64,000 nucleotides of DNA, from the NCBI RefSeq assembly GCF_009689585.1, contig NZ_AP018694.1, positions 1,240,001 to 1,304,000 on the forward strand. Reading direction: 5' to 3'. Both the position numbers and the translations under genes were made by a program. This DNA comes from Aquipluma nitroreducens. Lineage in GTDB: Bacteria; Bacteroidota; Bacteroidia; Bacteroidales; Prolixibacteraceae. Shown here in pieces: positions 1-8,588 of the stretch; position 1 is the first letter of the stretch, and each line of letters begins with the position of its first letter. The notes beneath the pieces are model-generated. The model did no database searches. It saw only the letters and a list, made by a program, of their open reading frames with translations, and had not been told where the DNA came from.

Positions 1-909
1 AAAGGTGACTCCTCCCCCACTTTTGAAAACCAACTCATGGCCTTCCTGTTCCAAATACCGGATTAAAACACAGCTATCCAGATTCACGCCATCAAAAACA
101 CCAAAGACACCCGTGTAATAACCTCGCTGACAAGGCTCAACGTTGCGAATGATTTCCAGGGTTTTAGGTTTTGGAGCTCCGCAGATCGACCCGGCAGGCA
201 ACAATTTAGCCAAAATAGTTCCGATCAATTGCCGATAATTTTCCGGAAGTTTTCCCGAAACCTGAGAGCTCATCTGCAATAAATCACCTTGATTAGTCTT
301 GATCTTATCAATATACATCAACTTTTCAACCTCAACATGAGTAGCAACCATACTCAGATCATTCCTAATCAAATCAACAATGGTATGATGCTCGGCCACT
401 TCCTTTTCATCATTCAGCAAAACTTGTTCTGCATTATCAAGGTTGGCATCAATCGTTCCTTTCATCGGGAATGAGGAAATAATTCCATCATTAATGCGCA
501 CAAATATCTCAGGAGAGAAACACACAAACTGATCTTTTAACCAAACTTTGTAGGACGCCTCGCTTCGGTAAAAAATCTCTTCCGGAGTAAGGTTTGTCTT
601 TACCCGAGAGGGCATCGTTAAGTTGAGCAAATACGTGTCTCCATTGTGGATATGTTGCTGAACTTTGTTGAACGCTTGCTGATATTGCCCGAACTCAACC
701 GGATGAATATTCCAGACAACTGACTGATCCTGACTTATTCCGGGATGAAAATTACTCTTTTCAGGTGTTTTCCAAAGAATTGCGGATGCGTCGTCAAGCT
801 CAAAGATCAAAGGTTCCTCAAAATCAAAGTCGATCACAAAAACGAATGGTTTGCCTTGCGCTCCCAGTTCGTTCATTTGGTTGATTGTATGTTGCTGAAA
901 TTCGCTCAT
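1..909 (-). CDS. pabB: Aminodeoxychorismate/anthranilate synthase component I family protein (PabB-like), 3' end outside window
   Basis: Chorismate-binding enzyme that with a glutamine amidotransferase makes 4-amino-4-deoxychorismate for folate (or anthranilate). Reading the minus strand from the ATG at 909 gives 303 codons open to the window edge, so the last part of the protein is missing. Visible family motifs in order are PMKGTI, DLIRNDL, LLPAGSICGAPK, RGYYTGVFG and SGGGV, all in the C-terminal chorismate-binding domain; the N-terminal half is short, as in stand-alone PabB rather than TrpE. The start is preceded by a dispersed intergenic repeat. No amidotransferase or lyase gene is next to it in the window. 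PabB rather than TrpE is an inference from length and the motif style; no trp genes are nearby. Confidence 0.85.
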   Translation of the reverse strand, partial: MSEFQQHTINQMNELGAQGKPFVFVIDFDFEEPLIFELDDASAILWKTPEKSNFHPGISQDQSVVWNIHPVEFGQYQQAFNKVQQHIHNGDTYLLNLTMPSRVKTNLTPEEIFYRSEASYKVWLKDQFVCFSPEIFVRINDGIISSFPMKGTIDANLDNAEQVLLNDEKEVAEHHTIVDLIRNDLSMVATHVEVEKLMYIDKIKTNQGDLLQMSSQVSGKLPENYRQLIGTILAKLLPAGSICGAPKPKTLEIIRNVEPCQRGYYTGVFGVFDGVNLDSCVLIRYLEQEGHELVFKSGGGVTF

Positions 910-934
910 AACGGAGGTCAAAGATATGAAAAAA

Positions 935-972
935 GCAGGAAGACCGGAGTCCGAAGTCGGAGATGGGATCGC
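935..972. repeat. Dispersed intergenic repeat, copy A
   Basis: The stretch contains GGAAGACCGGAGTCCGAAGT, which recurs with small changes at 21945-21972 and, on the minus strand, at 49599-49645. All three copies lie between genes. It can fold partly through CCGGAGTCCG. Role unknown; probably a dispersed repeat family. Confidence 0.45.
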
Positions 973-1081
973 GGCACACTGAGTGCGATGTTCCCTGAAC
1001 TGCGAAGCGAGATTAATTGAGGAATGGAGGTTAATTCTTCAAATTGATTTAAAAAATCACTGAGATTTCGTATTTGTGTGC

Positions 1082-1089
1082 TATTTTTG
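1082..1089 (+). promoter_or_regulatory. Candidate -7 promoter element before yggS
   Basis: TATTTTTG matches the Bacteroidota TAnnTTTG element. It is only 4 bases from the yggS ATG, so transcription would start inside the annotated gene. That makes it doubtful, or suggests a later start codon. No clear -33 TTG at the expected distance. Confidence 0.25.
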
Positions 1090-1093
1090 AATC

Positions 1094-1774
1094 ATGAGTA
1101 TCGCAGAAAACATAGACCTCGTAAAAGCAAACCTACCGGCTCAGGTTCAGCTTATTGCCGTATCTAAAACCAAGCCGATTGAAATGCTTGTAGAAGCATA
1201 CCGCCATGGACAACGGGCCTTTGGAGAAAACAAGGTTCAGGAATTGGTCGGAAAATTTGAGGCACTTCCGAAAGACATTGAATGGCATTTTATCGGCCAT
1301 ATGCAAACCAACAAAGTGAAATACATTGCCCCGTTTATCCATTTAATTCACGGCGTTGATTCGTTTAAACTGCTTAAAACCATCAATACTGAAGCAAAAA
1401 AAATAGACCGGATTATTCCCTGCCTGCTTCAGTTTCACATTGCTGAAGAAGAAACAAAATTTGGGTTCTCGCTGGCTGAGGTTGAAGAAATGCTGAAATC
1501 TGATGAATTTAAACTTCTGGATCACGTAAAAATTTCAGGAGTAATGGGAATGGCAACTTATACCGACGATGAAAATCAAATACACAAAGAATTTGCTTGC
1601 CTGAAAACCTATTTCGATCAGCTAAAACTGGGCTATTTTGCAAACAAAACCGAATTCAAGGAAATCTCAATGGGAATGTCGGGTGATTACCTGATTGCCA
1701 TTGAAGAAGGAAGTACGATGGTCCGGATTGGAAGTACAATTTTTGGCGAAAGGAATTACAATTCTGAAACCTAA
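1094..1774 (+). CDS. yggS: YggS/PLPBP family pyridoxal-phosphate homeostasis protein
   Basis: Small PLP-binding protein with alanine-racemase-like N-terminal fold, which buffers pyridoxal 5'-phosphate and affects amino acid pools; no catalytic activity is firmly known for the family. The 226-residue length is typical. The PLP lysine is Lys25 in IAVSKTKP, followed by the family signatures FGENKVQE, WHFIGHMQTNK, SMGMSGDY and VRIGSTIFGER. It lies 46 bases before the DHOD-like gene on the same strand, so the two may be cotranscribed. Confidence 0.95.
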   Translation: MSIAENIDLVKANLPAQVQLIAVSKTKPIEMLVEAYRHGQRAFGENKVQELVGKFEALPKDIEWHFIGHMQTNKVKYIAPFIHLIHGVDSFKLLKTINTEAKKIDRIIPCLLQFHIAEEETKFGFSLAEVEEMLKSDEFKLLDHVKISGVMGMATYTDDENQIHKEFACLKTYFDQLKLGYFANKTEFKEISMGMSGDYLIAIEEGSTMVRIGSTIFGERNYNSET

Positions 1775-1820
1775 TGAATCAATTGATTGTTATTTGGTCA
1801 ATACACCAAATCCAATCGAT

Positions 1821-2804
1821 ATGATTAATCTGGAAACCCAATACATGGGATTGAAATTAAAAAATCCCATTATAATAGCCAGTTCTGGCCTTACCAATTC
1901 CATCGAAAAAATTAAAGACCTTGAAAAAGCAGGAGCAGGAGCAATTGTCCTGAAATCAATTTTTGAAGAACAGATCAACAACGAAGTAAATAACCAGGTC
2001 AATCGGCAACCCCAGCATTTAATTCCTGAAGAAGAAGACTTTACATGGAATTTTACTCGCAATAAATTAATCACCAGCCATTTGAATTTGCTGAGCGAAG
2101 CTAAAAAAGAAACCGAAGTTCCGATTATTGCCAGCATCACTTGTATGTCGGCATCTGAATGGGTTGTATTTGCTAAAGATTTGGAAAATGCAGGAGCCGA
2201 TGCCCTCGAACTCAATTTGTTTTTTGTGCCAACCGATCCGAAAAAAACTTCAGAAGAAATTGAGCAACATTACCTACGGATTGTTTCGGAAGTCAGAAAG
2301 AACGTGAAAATTCCCATATCGGTAAAAGTTGGGTTCAATTTCAGTAATTTGATCGCCATGGCCGATAAACTTACAACAAATGGCGCCGATGCCCTGGTCA
2401 TGTTCAACCGATTTTATGAACCCGACGTTAATCTTGAAAAACTGGAGCTGACCTCATCCGAAGTTTTTAGTTGTCCGGAAGACATTCGTCGTTCGATCCG
2501 CTGGATTGGGCTCATTTCATCACAACTACCTAATGTTCAGATCGCTGCCGGAACAGGCATTCATGATGGCGAAGCCGTTATTAAACAGTTACTAATTGGC
2601 GCCCAGGTCACTCAAATTTGTTCTTCAGTTTACATCAATGGTACTCAGGTAATAGCCGAAATGATCAATGACCTGACTGCATTTATGAAAAAACGACATT
2701 TCAAAAAAATTGAAGATTTTCGCGGACGTTTGTCTTACAAAAACATACCGAACCCCGCCATATACGAAAGAGCCCAGTTTATGAAGTATTTCGAAGGGAG
2801 ATAA
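1821..2804 (+). CDS. Dihydroorotate dehydrogenase-like flavoprotein
   Basis: 327-residue TIM-barrel FMN protein of the dihydroorotate dehydrogenase superfamily. I chose the ATG at 1821 (MINLETQYMGLKLKNP) because an upstream in-frame start would overlap yggS and its translation is not family-like. Visible: LKNPIIIASSGLTN at the N-terminus, GAGAIVLKS, ADALELN, IPISVKVGFNFSN, ADALVMFNR and AAGTGIHDGEAV in the phosphate-binding C-terminal part. The usual PyrD substrate motif around NxSxPN is replaced by LNLFFVPTD, so it may not oxidise dihydroorotate. Such PyrD-like proteins are common in Bacteroidota, and their substrate is not established as far as I know. A strong bidirectional terminator follows at once. 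Confidence 0.85.
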   Translation: MINLETQYMGLKLKNPIIIASSGLTNSIEKIKDLEKAGAGAIVLKSIFEEQINNEVNNQVNRQPQHLIPEEEDFTWNFTRNKLITSHLNLLSEAKKETEVPIIASITCMSASEWVVFAKDLENAGADALELNLFFVPTDPKKTSEEIEQHYLRIVSEVRKNVKIPISVKVGFNFSNLIAMADKLTTNGADALVMFNRFYEPDVNLEKLELTSSEVFSCPEDIRRSIRWIGLISSQLPNVQIAAGTGIHDGEAVIKQLLIGAQVTQICSSVYINGTQVIAEMINDLTAFMKKRHFKKIEDFRGRLSYKNIPNPAIYERAQFMKYFEGR

Positions 2805-2810
2805 CTCAAA

Positions 2811-2847
2811 AAAAAGACCAGCACGATCGATTCATGCTGGTCTTTTT
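2811..2847. terminator. Bidirectional intrinsic terminator
   Basis: Perfect 13-bp stem: AAAAAGACCAGCA at 2811-2823 pairs with TGCTGGTCTTTTT at 2835-2847, 11-base loop. The A and T runs on the two sides let it act for the DHOD-like gene (+) and the HEAT-repeat gene (-). Confidence 0.85.
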
Positions 2848-2866
2848 CCTTTTCTCATTGACCTTT

Positions 2867-3394
2867 TCAAAATCCGATAGAAGGTAAAAAATCAATCACA
2901 TCCAATATCAACGCTTTCTTTTGCTCATCAGTTGTTTTCATAGCAACTTCAAGTCGATCGATCTCCATATCAATTTTGGTCTGATCTATTTTAGCGGTCA
3001 TATTTAAGATCACCGTATAAGCTTCAAAAGCAACCATAAAATCACTTTCAATGAGCAAATCGACAAATAAATTGAGGTAATTGCTGTAGTCAAGTCCGTT
3101 CTCCCAGCAACTAGCCACCAAACTTTTTAATTCGGGCGCATATTTCTGATTCTGAATGGCTGATACAATCAATGGGATAGCATCACTTTCCTTTAAATTA
3201 GCAAACAAATCGGTAACCTTCCTCTTTATTTCCGGATCCGGAGTCAGGTGCAGCAGCTCAATCAGGAATGGGATATCTGCCGATTTTCCTGAAACGCGCA
3301 AATCTTCAAGTGTTTCAATAACTTTTAGTGAATCTGCCGATTGCAATCCTTTCAGCATATTTTTGTGGTCGTTTGGAGTCTGATCTGTTGTCAT
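2867..3394 (-). CDS. HEAT-repeat-like hypothetical protein
   Basis: 175-residue soluble, acidic, all-helical protein with no signal peptide or membrane segment. Residues about 15-120 look like two or three degenerate HEAT-type helical repeats (EDLRVSGKSADIPFLIELL, then KRKVTDLFANLKESDAIPLI, then APELKSLVASCWEN). These repeats normally make protein-binding scaffolds. It is a single gene between converging and diverging neighbours, so context does not suggest a partner. No enzymatic motif seen; function unknown. Confidence 0.7.
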   Translation of the reverse strand: MTTDQTPNDHKNMLKGLQSADSLKVIETLEDLRVSGKSADIPFLIELLHLTPDPEIKRKVTDLFANLKESDAIPLIVSAIQNQKYAPELKSLVASCWENGLDYSNYLNLFVDLLIESDFMVAFEAYTVILNMTAKIDQTKIDMEIDRLEVAMKTTDEQKKALILDVIDFLPSIGF

Positions 3395-3551
3395 TTAAAA
3401 TTCCTTTAGTGTTTTGCAAATTTAATCATTTGAAGTTATTCCTGGTCATTCGGTTTACAAGCTTGCGCGATGAAGAAATAAAATAAGGTTAATATCCCAA
3501 CGGAAAAGATTGGTATTTACATGTTCTTAACTACCGAATCCGTCTTAATTC

Positions 3552-3559
3552 TAACTTTG
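3552..3559 (+). promoter_or_regulatory. Candidate -7 promoter element before MATE gene
   Basis: TAACTTTG matches TAnnTTTG and lies 19 bases before the ATG. No convincing TTTG is seen at the expected -33 position. Confidence 0.45.
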
Positions 3560-3578
3560 CACTCCAATTTTAATCCTA

Positions 3579-4940
3579 ATGATGAACGAGAAGACCAAAG
3601 ATCTTGCTGAATTGAGCGTTCCGAAGCTGATGCTGAAATTCTTTATTCCTGCATTTATCGGCGTGTTTGTGAATGCCCTGTACAACATTGTCGATCGTAT
3701 ATTTATCGGACAGGGAGTTGGATCGATGGCTTTAAGCGGCATTTCGGCAATCTTCCCGGTAATGCTGATTGTGATGGGTTTCGGCATGTTGATTGGTATT
3801 GGCGCCGGAGTTTTGGTCTCAATTAATTTAGGGAAACACGATCAAAATAAGGCAGAGCAGGTTCTGGGCAGTAGCTTTTTACTCATGTTGCTTGTGGCGG
3901 TTGTCATCACCATCATCGGGTTTTCCATTAAAGGGCCGTTACTCCGGTCGTTTGGTGCAACTACCGAAACCGTTGGCTATGCCAACGATTACCTCGATAT
4001 TATTTTAGCCGGCACCGTTTTTCAGGTTGTCGGATTTTCGTTGAACAACATTATCCGTTCCGAAGGGAATGCCCATACAGCTATGCTCTCCATGCTCATC
4101 AGTGCGGGAACAAATCTGGTTCTCGATCCGATTTTCATTTTTGGCTTTGGAATGGGTGTAAAAGGCGCAGCATATGCTACAGTCATTTCAATGATTGTAC
4201 TCACCGTTTGGGTTCTTTTGCATTTCAGGAGTTCAAAAGCAGTTGTCAGATTGAAAAGAGAGAACATTGTTTTCGACCGGCTAATTCTGTTCGAAATTAT
4301 TGCCATTGGAATGGCGCCCTTCTTTATGCAGATTGCCAACAGTTTGGTTCAGGGTTTGCTAAATACCAAACTGATTGCTTTTGGAGGTGATTTGGCTGTT
4401 GGCGCCATGGGAATTGTAAACAGTATGGCAACAATGATTGTCATGGCGATTGTGGCCATCAATATGGCTTCGCAACCAATTATCAGTTTTAATTACGGAG
4501 CCAAATCATACCAGCGCGTGAAAGATACGTTACGAATTGCCATGATTGCAGCAACCGGGATTGCTGTTTTTGCATTTGTAATGGTTGAAACACTTCCAGA
4601 AGTCATCGTTAAACTTTTTAATTCTTCGGATGCAGGCTTACTCGATTTGGGAAAACAAGGGCTGCGATTGGGTTTGATGGCTTTACCCTTTGTCGGATTT
4701 CAGGTAGTCGCCGGAAATTTCTTTCAATCGATGGGAAAGGCTAAAATTGCAGTTGTTCTCACCTTATTGCGTCAGGTTATTATTCTGATACCGCTTATTT
4801 TTCTGCTTCCAAATTATCTCGGGCTTAAAGGCATTTGGCTGTCCATGCCAATTTCCGATTTTTGCTCGGCAATAGTCGTTGTATTTATTCTGGTTAATCA
4901 TTGGAAAAAACTGAGTGCTTTGTCTGAAACTCAGAACTAA
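3579..4940 (+). CDS. MATE family multidrug/cation exporter
   Basis: 453-residue inner-membrane antiporter of the MATE family, about 12 hydrophobic segments in two homologous halves. Family-like stretches are FFIPAFIGVFVNALYNIVDRIFIGQG at the start, GNAHTAMLSMLISAGTN and LDPIFIFGFGMGVKGAA in the first half, and QPIISFNYGAKS in the second. It probably expels organic cations with Na+ or H+ influx; substrate cannot be read from sequence. Two ATG codons are adjacent (3579 and 3582). It has its own promoter candidate and no operon partner. Confidence 0.93.
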   Translation: MMNEKTKDLAELSVPKLMLKFFIPAFIGVFVNALYNIVDRIFIGQGVGSMALSGISAIFPVMLIVMGFGMLIGIGAGVLVSINLGKHDQNKAEQVLGSSFLLMLLVAVVITIIGFSIKGPLLRSFGATTETVGYANDYLDIILAGTVFQVVGFSLNNIIRSEGNAHTAMLSMLISAGTNLVLDPIFIFGFGMGVKGAAYATVISMIVLTVWVLLHFRSSKAVVRLKRENIVFDRLILFEIIAIGMAPFFMQIANSLVQGLLNTKLIAFGGDLAVGAMGIVNSMATMIVMAIVAINMASQPIISFNYGAKSYQRVKDTLRIAMIAATGIAVFAFVMVETLPEVIVKLFNSSDAGLLDLGKQGLRLGLMALPFVGFQVVAGNFFQSMGKAKIAVVLTLLRQVIILIPLIFLLPNYLGLKGIWLSMPISDFCSAIVVVFILVNHWKKLSALSETQN

Positions 4941-4963
4941 TTGATTCACAAATAAATAAGGAC

Positions 4964-5851
4964 TTAGTAATCAACGGTAACTCCAGTATCTCTTAACCCT
5001 TTAATTTGCTCCTGTGGTATTTTGTTGCCGCTTAAATCGGCACATTCAAGCACTTCTATTTCCAGCAATGGCAAAATATCGGTAATCGAATTGTTCGACA
5101 GGTCAATGCTTTTCAGTTGTTGCAGATTGCTAATATCGTCGATGTATTCAATCTGATTGTTCGATAAATTTAGTTCCTGAAGGTAAACCAAGCTGGCAAG
5201 TGGCGATAGATCATAAATCAGGTTAAACGACAAATCCATCGAAACCGTGTGGATACAATATTCCACCCCGTCCAGATCATCAATTTCCGATTCCGAAAGC
5301 TCAATTTCATCCAAATCTTCCAAATAATACGTGGGAAAAGTTGTATCCATATCGCCATATTGTCTAATTTGCATGGCCTCGTAAAAAGAATAACCTTCCG
5401 ATTTTACCTTTTGCTTTCCTTTACGCGGTTTCTTTTTTTTATCCTGAAAATAGCTGAATCCAGTATCTTTTACATCCCATTCATATTCCGGATGATAATC
5501 AATATCCTCATAACTTTCAATGGTAGCGGCTATTTCCTCAATATTCTCAATAACAAAAATATGCTCGAACCGGGCGAGAGTCAAGATGTCTTCTTGTCTG
5601 GCGGCCGAGCTGATTAAACCGCGGTAATAATCGCCGCGGTCGGGATGATAAAGCGAAATGATCTTTGCAAACCCTTTACCATCCGGTTCAATCACAATCT
5701 CAACCCATTCCGAAAGCATTCCTGAAATAATGTTCAGTTTCTCATATTCCTTTTCCTTGTATAAACGGATCAGGTTTCGTGAAATCTTATTCAGGTTAAC
5801 TTCTGACCAGGCTTCAAGAAGTCTTTCTTTCAAATCGTTTGTTTTTTCCAT
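4964..5851 (-). CDS. Leucine-rich-repeat protein, hypothetical
   Basis: 295-residue acidic cytoplasmic protein without signal peptide. The N-terminal two thirds have no domain I recognise and include a basic patch (KKKKPRKGKQK, about residue 140). The C-terminal third, from about residue 205, has three or four 21-22-residue LRRs of the internalin/SDS22 style, such as LQELNLSNNQIEYIDDISN and LKSIDLSNNSITDILPLL. LRRs mediate protein contacts. It is the last gene of a minus-strand group with the DHCW cupin and the aminotransferase, with only 10 bases to the cupin gene, so cotranscription is likely. Function unknown. Confidence 0.75.
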   Translation of the reverse strand: MEKTNDLKERLLEAWSEVNLNKISRNLIRLYKEKEYEKLNIISGMLSEWVEIVIEPDGKGFAKIISLYHPDRGDYYRGLISSAARQEDILTLARFEHIFVIENIEEIAATIESYEDIDYHPEYEWDVKDTGFSYFQDKKKKPRKGKQKVKSEGYSFYEAMQIRQYGDMDTTFPTYYLEDLDEIELSESEIDDLDGVEYCIHTVSMDLSFNLIYDLSPLASLVYLQELNLSNNQIEYIDDISNLQQLKSIDLSNNSITDILPLLEIEVLECADLSGNKIPQEQIKGLRDTGVTVDY

Positions 5852-5861
5852 ACTCTAGACT

Positions 5862-6224
5862 CTAGCTTAATCTTTCTTCCTGAAATTTCAGGAAATCGCC
5901 ATCAATGATCAACAGCTTCACTCCATTTTTTGTTACCGAACGGTGTGAACTCAGCTCGTCGGTCACCACATAAGTCATTCCTGAAGTTAAATAGCTGTGA
6001 TTACCATCTTCCGATTCACTTACAAATTCGCCTTCCAGACAATGCACGATGTGACCATTCCGGCACCAGTGATCGGCCACATAACCAGCTGTGTATTCAA
6101 CCAAGCGGATTCGTAATCCAGGTAGCTGAACCGTTTGCCAAAAGGCTGTTCCTGTTTCGCCTTTGTGTTCTGTTTTTGGAATCGTCGACCAATCGATGGT
6201 TTGAAATGGAATATTGGGATTCAT
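5862..6224 (-). CDS. DHCW-motif cupin fold protein
   Basis: 120-residue single-domain cupin. The segment VADHWCRNGHIVHCLEGE (about residues 50-67) carries the DH-W/C signature of this small family and supplies the candidate metal ligands His, His and Glu; a second His occurs in ELSSHRSV. It is cytoplasmic and starts one base after the stop of the upstream aminotransferase gene, which points to translational coupling and a shared operon. The substrate is unknown; the family is usually annotated only by motif. Confidence 0.85.
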   Translation of the reverse strand: MNPNIPFQTIDWSTIPKTEHKGETGTAFWQTVQLPGLRIRLVEYTAGYVADHWCRNGHIVHCLEGEFVSESEDGNHSYLTSGMTYVVTDELSSHRSVTKNGVKLLIIDGDFLKFQEERLS

Positions 6225-6225
6225 T

Positions 6226-7068
6226 TTAGCGTTTTGTTAGTTCAAAGAATTTTTCCTGAATGAGAAGAGTAACCTGTCCAGGCTTGCCATCTCCAACAAG
6301 ACTTTCATCCAGTCGTACTATTGGAGTAACTTCGCTGCCGGAGCCAATAATCATCATTTCTTCCATTGCCATCAATTCTGAAGCCGGAATTGGCTCTTCA
6401 ACCAACGGGATATTATTGGTTTTGCAAATTTCACGGATCACAATTTTAGTGATACCCGGTAAAATTAGGTTCGAATCGGGATGTGTGTAAACCACACCAT
6501 TTTTCACCGCCATAAAACTGGAATGCGAGCCTTCGGTAACCATTCCGTTGCGAATGAAAATGGCTTCAACGGCATTTTGCTCGTAGGCTTTTTCGGCGGC
6601 AAGCACATTGGGCAGCAGCGAAATCGATTTAATGTCGCAACGCAGCCAGCGAATATCTTCGGTAGTGATAACCTTCACTCCGTTTTTGAGTTGATCCCAC
6701 TTTGAAGAAAAGGGAAAAGCGGTGGCATAAACTGTAGGTTTTATGCTTTCAGGAAATTGGTGAATTCGGGTATGACTTCCGCGGGTAATTTGCAGGTAAA
6801 CACCAGCTTCCTGATTAGCCAGTCCGTTTTGTTCCAGAAGCGTTTGAAATACGACTTCGAACTGATCCAAATTGTCAAAATCAATACTGATTTCGCGCAA
6901 ACTTCGCCGCAACCGATCCATGTGATCGGCATAGCGGAAAGGTTTTCCGCCGTAATACTTAATGACTTCGTAAATGCCGTCGGCAAAGTTAAAGCCACGG
7001 TCTTCCGGAGATACAAAAGCTTCATTTTTCAGAACGAAGTTTCCGTTTAGGTAAACAATTTCAGCCAT
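6226..7068 (-). CDS. dat: D-amino-acid aminotransferase (fold-type IV PLP enzyme)
   Basis: Transfers amino groups between D-amino acids and 2-oxo acids, for example to supply D-Ala or D-Glu for peptidoglycan. The 280-residue length fits. Catalytic Lys147 lies in EDIRWLRCDIKS, a stretch nearly identical in pattern to Bacillus D-AAT, and Glu179 in VTEGSHSS would bind the PLP ring nitrogen. Other family motifs are PEDRGFNFADGIYEV, ITRGSHTRIHQFPE and LPGITK. A PabC (aminodeoxychorismate lyase) role is an alternative because a pabB-like gene lies 5 kb away, but the D-AAT motifs favour Dat. It leads the operon with the DHCW cupin and LRR genes. Confidence 0.88.
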   Translation of the reverse strand: MAEIVYLNGNFVLKNEAFVSPEDRGFNFADGIYEVIKYYGGKPFRYADHMDRLRRSLREISIDFDNLDQFEVVFQTLLEQNGLANQEAGVYLQITRGSHTRIHQFPESIKPTVYATAFPFSSKWDQLKNGVKVITTEDIRWLRCDIKSISLLPNVLAAEKAYEQNAVEAIFIRNGMVTEGSHSSFMAVKNGVVYTHPDSNLILPGITKIVIREICKTNNIPLVEEPIPASELMAMEEMMIIGSGSEVTPIVRLDESLVGDGKPGQVTLLIQEKFFELTKR

Positions 7069-7172
7069 ATTATTTGTGGATGTATATTTGCCCCCAATTT
7101 ACTGAACATTTATTGTTCCGGAATAGAATGAAGATTTTATTCAAGGGGGCGGCCTATGATTATTAAAAAAAA

Positions 7173-8588
7173 CTATCTCTTTTGAGTTTGTTTGACCTTT
7201 GGTATTTTTGAGAAAGGAAGAATGATGTTGAACGTTGTGCCTTGGCCTGCTTCACTTTCAATCCAGATTTTTCCTCCCATCAGCTCTACATAGCTTTTCG
7301 AAATGTACAAGCCAAGTCCGGCGCCTTCACGGGCCTTTACATTTTTTATGTCAGCTTGCATAAATCGTTCAAAAATGACAGCCTGCTTCTCAGGAGGAAC
7401 ACCTATGCCAGTATCTTTCACGTAAATTGCAACCTCCATTTGAACCTCATTTTTATTGGTCTGAATCAAGTTATAACCAAAAGAAACTTCGCCCTGATCG
7501 GTAAATTTCACCGCATTTTTTACGAGGTTGAGCAAAATAATGTACAACTTTTCTCTGTCGGTATAGATAACTGAATTTTCGTCATTCGCGCCAAGGTGAT
7601 ACGAAAGTGCGATATTTTTGCGGGTAGCTTCGGGTAGCATAAAATCGTAGATATACTTCAAAATCTCATTCAGGTTTTCTTTCGCTGAACTAATTGTTGT
7701 CAAACCCGATTCAATTTTTGATATGTCGATAATTTCATTGATGATGTTCAGCATTCGGTCGCCGCTCTTTTGAATAAGTTCAATATACATCTGGCGGTCA
7801 GCTTCTTTCAGGTTCTCGTCGCTTAACAACGACGAAAAACCAAGAATCCCATTCATCGGTGTTCGTATTTCGTGGCTCATGTTGGCCAGAAACGCCGATT
7901 TCAGCCGATCACTTTCCTCCGCTTTTTGTATGGCAATCTGTAATTCTTCGCTTTCTCTCTTTAGCCGCGTCCGTAAATGTTTTTCGCGAATAAACGATTC
8001 AGTTAAATGCTCAACCAGCGAAGCCACCGAAAAGACTGCCAGAGCGTTAAAAGCAATGAGGTTAATCCCGATTCCGATCCAGGTATCTACCCCAAGTTGC
8101 CCGAAAAATTGCAGGTGTTTTAGGTTCACTGGTATGATCGCCAGGAAAAGCATATAGATTAATACGTTTAAAGCCAATGAGATATAACCTGCTTTTTTGT
8201 CGTTGTATAGCGTGATTAGAATCGACATACAGAACAGGATACTCACACTGGGGCCAGTGGTCCCGAGGTAGAGAAAAAGAACTGGTGAAAGAATATAGAA
8301 CACGAGTGAAAGCAGGTTCTTTTTCGTATTCATACTGAGGTTCTTGTCCAGATAGATGTATGTGAGGGTGAACATCGCGAGCGTATCAAATACAGCGATC
8401 ACCCACGATTTAGTTTCAACTGATACCACAATACTTGGGATGTAGGCAATAACACCAATCGGGAAGGCCAAAATCAATATTGAAATAAAAAGTTTGTTTC
8501 GCAGGTAAGCAAGTTCCTCCGAGTCCTCTTTGTTCAGTTTGGAATAATTGGTGATGTAATAATTGATATACCGATTCCAGTAATTCAT
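7173..8588 (-). CDS. Membrane sensor histidine kinase (7TM-like sensor, HisKA, HATPase)
   Basis: 471-residue sensor kinase. Residues about 30-195 contain six or seven hydrophobic segments with short loops and no large extracytoplasmic domain. A coiled linker (about 200-230) leads to the HisKA domain with phospho-acceptor His239 in FLANMSHEIRTPMNG. The ATPase domain has LVKNAVKFT (N box), DTGIGVPPE (G1), FERFMQ (F box) and GAGLGLYI (G2). There is no receiver or Hpt domain in the protein and no response regulator next to it, so its partner is elsewhere; an orphan Hpt (14901) and an orphan receiver (51477) are candidates in this window. Confidence 0.92.
   Translation of the reverse strand: MNYWNRYINYYITNYSKLNKEDSEELAYLRNKLFISILILAFPIGVIAYIPSIVVSVETKSWVIAVFDTLAMFTLTYIYLDKNLSMNTKKNLLSLVFYILSPVLFLYLGTTGPSVSILFCMSILITLYNDKKAGYISLALNVLIYMLFLAIIPVNLKHLQFFGQLGVDTWIGIGINLIAFNALAVFSVASLVEHLTESFIREKHLRTRLKRESEELQIAIQKAEESDRLKSAFLANMSHEIRTPMNGILGFSSLLSDENLKEADRQMYIELIQKSGDRMLNIINEIIDISKIESGLTTISSAKENLNEILKYIYDFMLPEATRKNIALSYHLGANDENSVIYTDREKLYIILLNLVKNAVKFTDQGEVSFGYNLIQTNKNEVQMEVAIYVKDTGIGVPPEKQAVIFERFMQADIKNVKAREGAGLGLYISKSYVELMGGKIWIESEAGQGTTFNIILPFSKIPKVKQTQKR

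Noticed and set aside
745-1020. Plus-strand open frame of 91 codons over the pabB start
   Set aside because: Antisense to the clearly conserved pabB-like gene and no family resemblance.
1695-1820. Upstream start for the DHOD-like gene
   Set aside because: It would overlap yggS by 80 bases and the added residues are not family-like; ATG 1821 fits better.
7087-7094. Plus-strand TATATTTG near the dat start
   Set aside because: It points away from dat and no plus-strand gene follows, so it is taken as a chance match.
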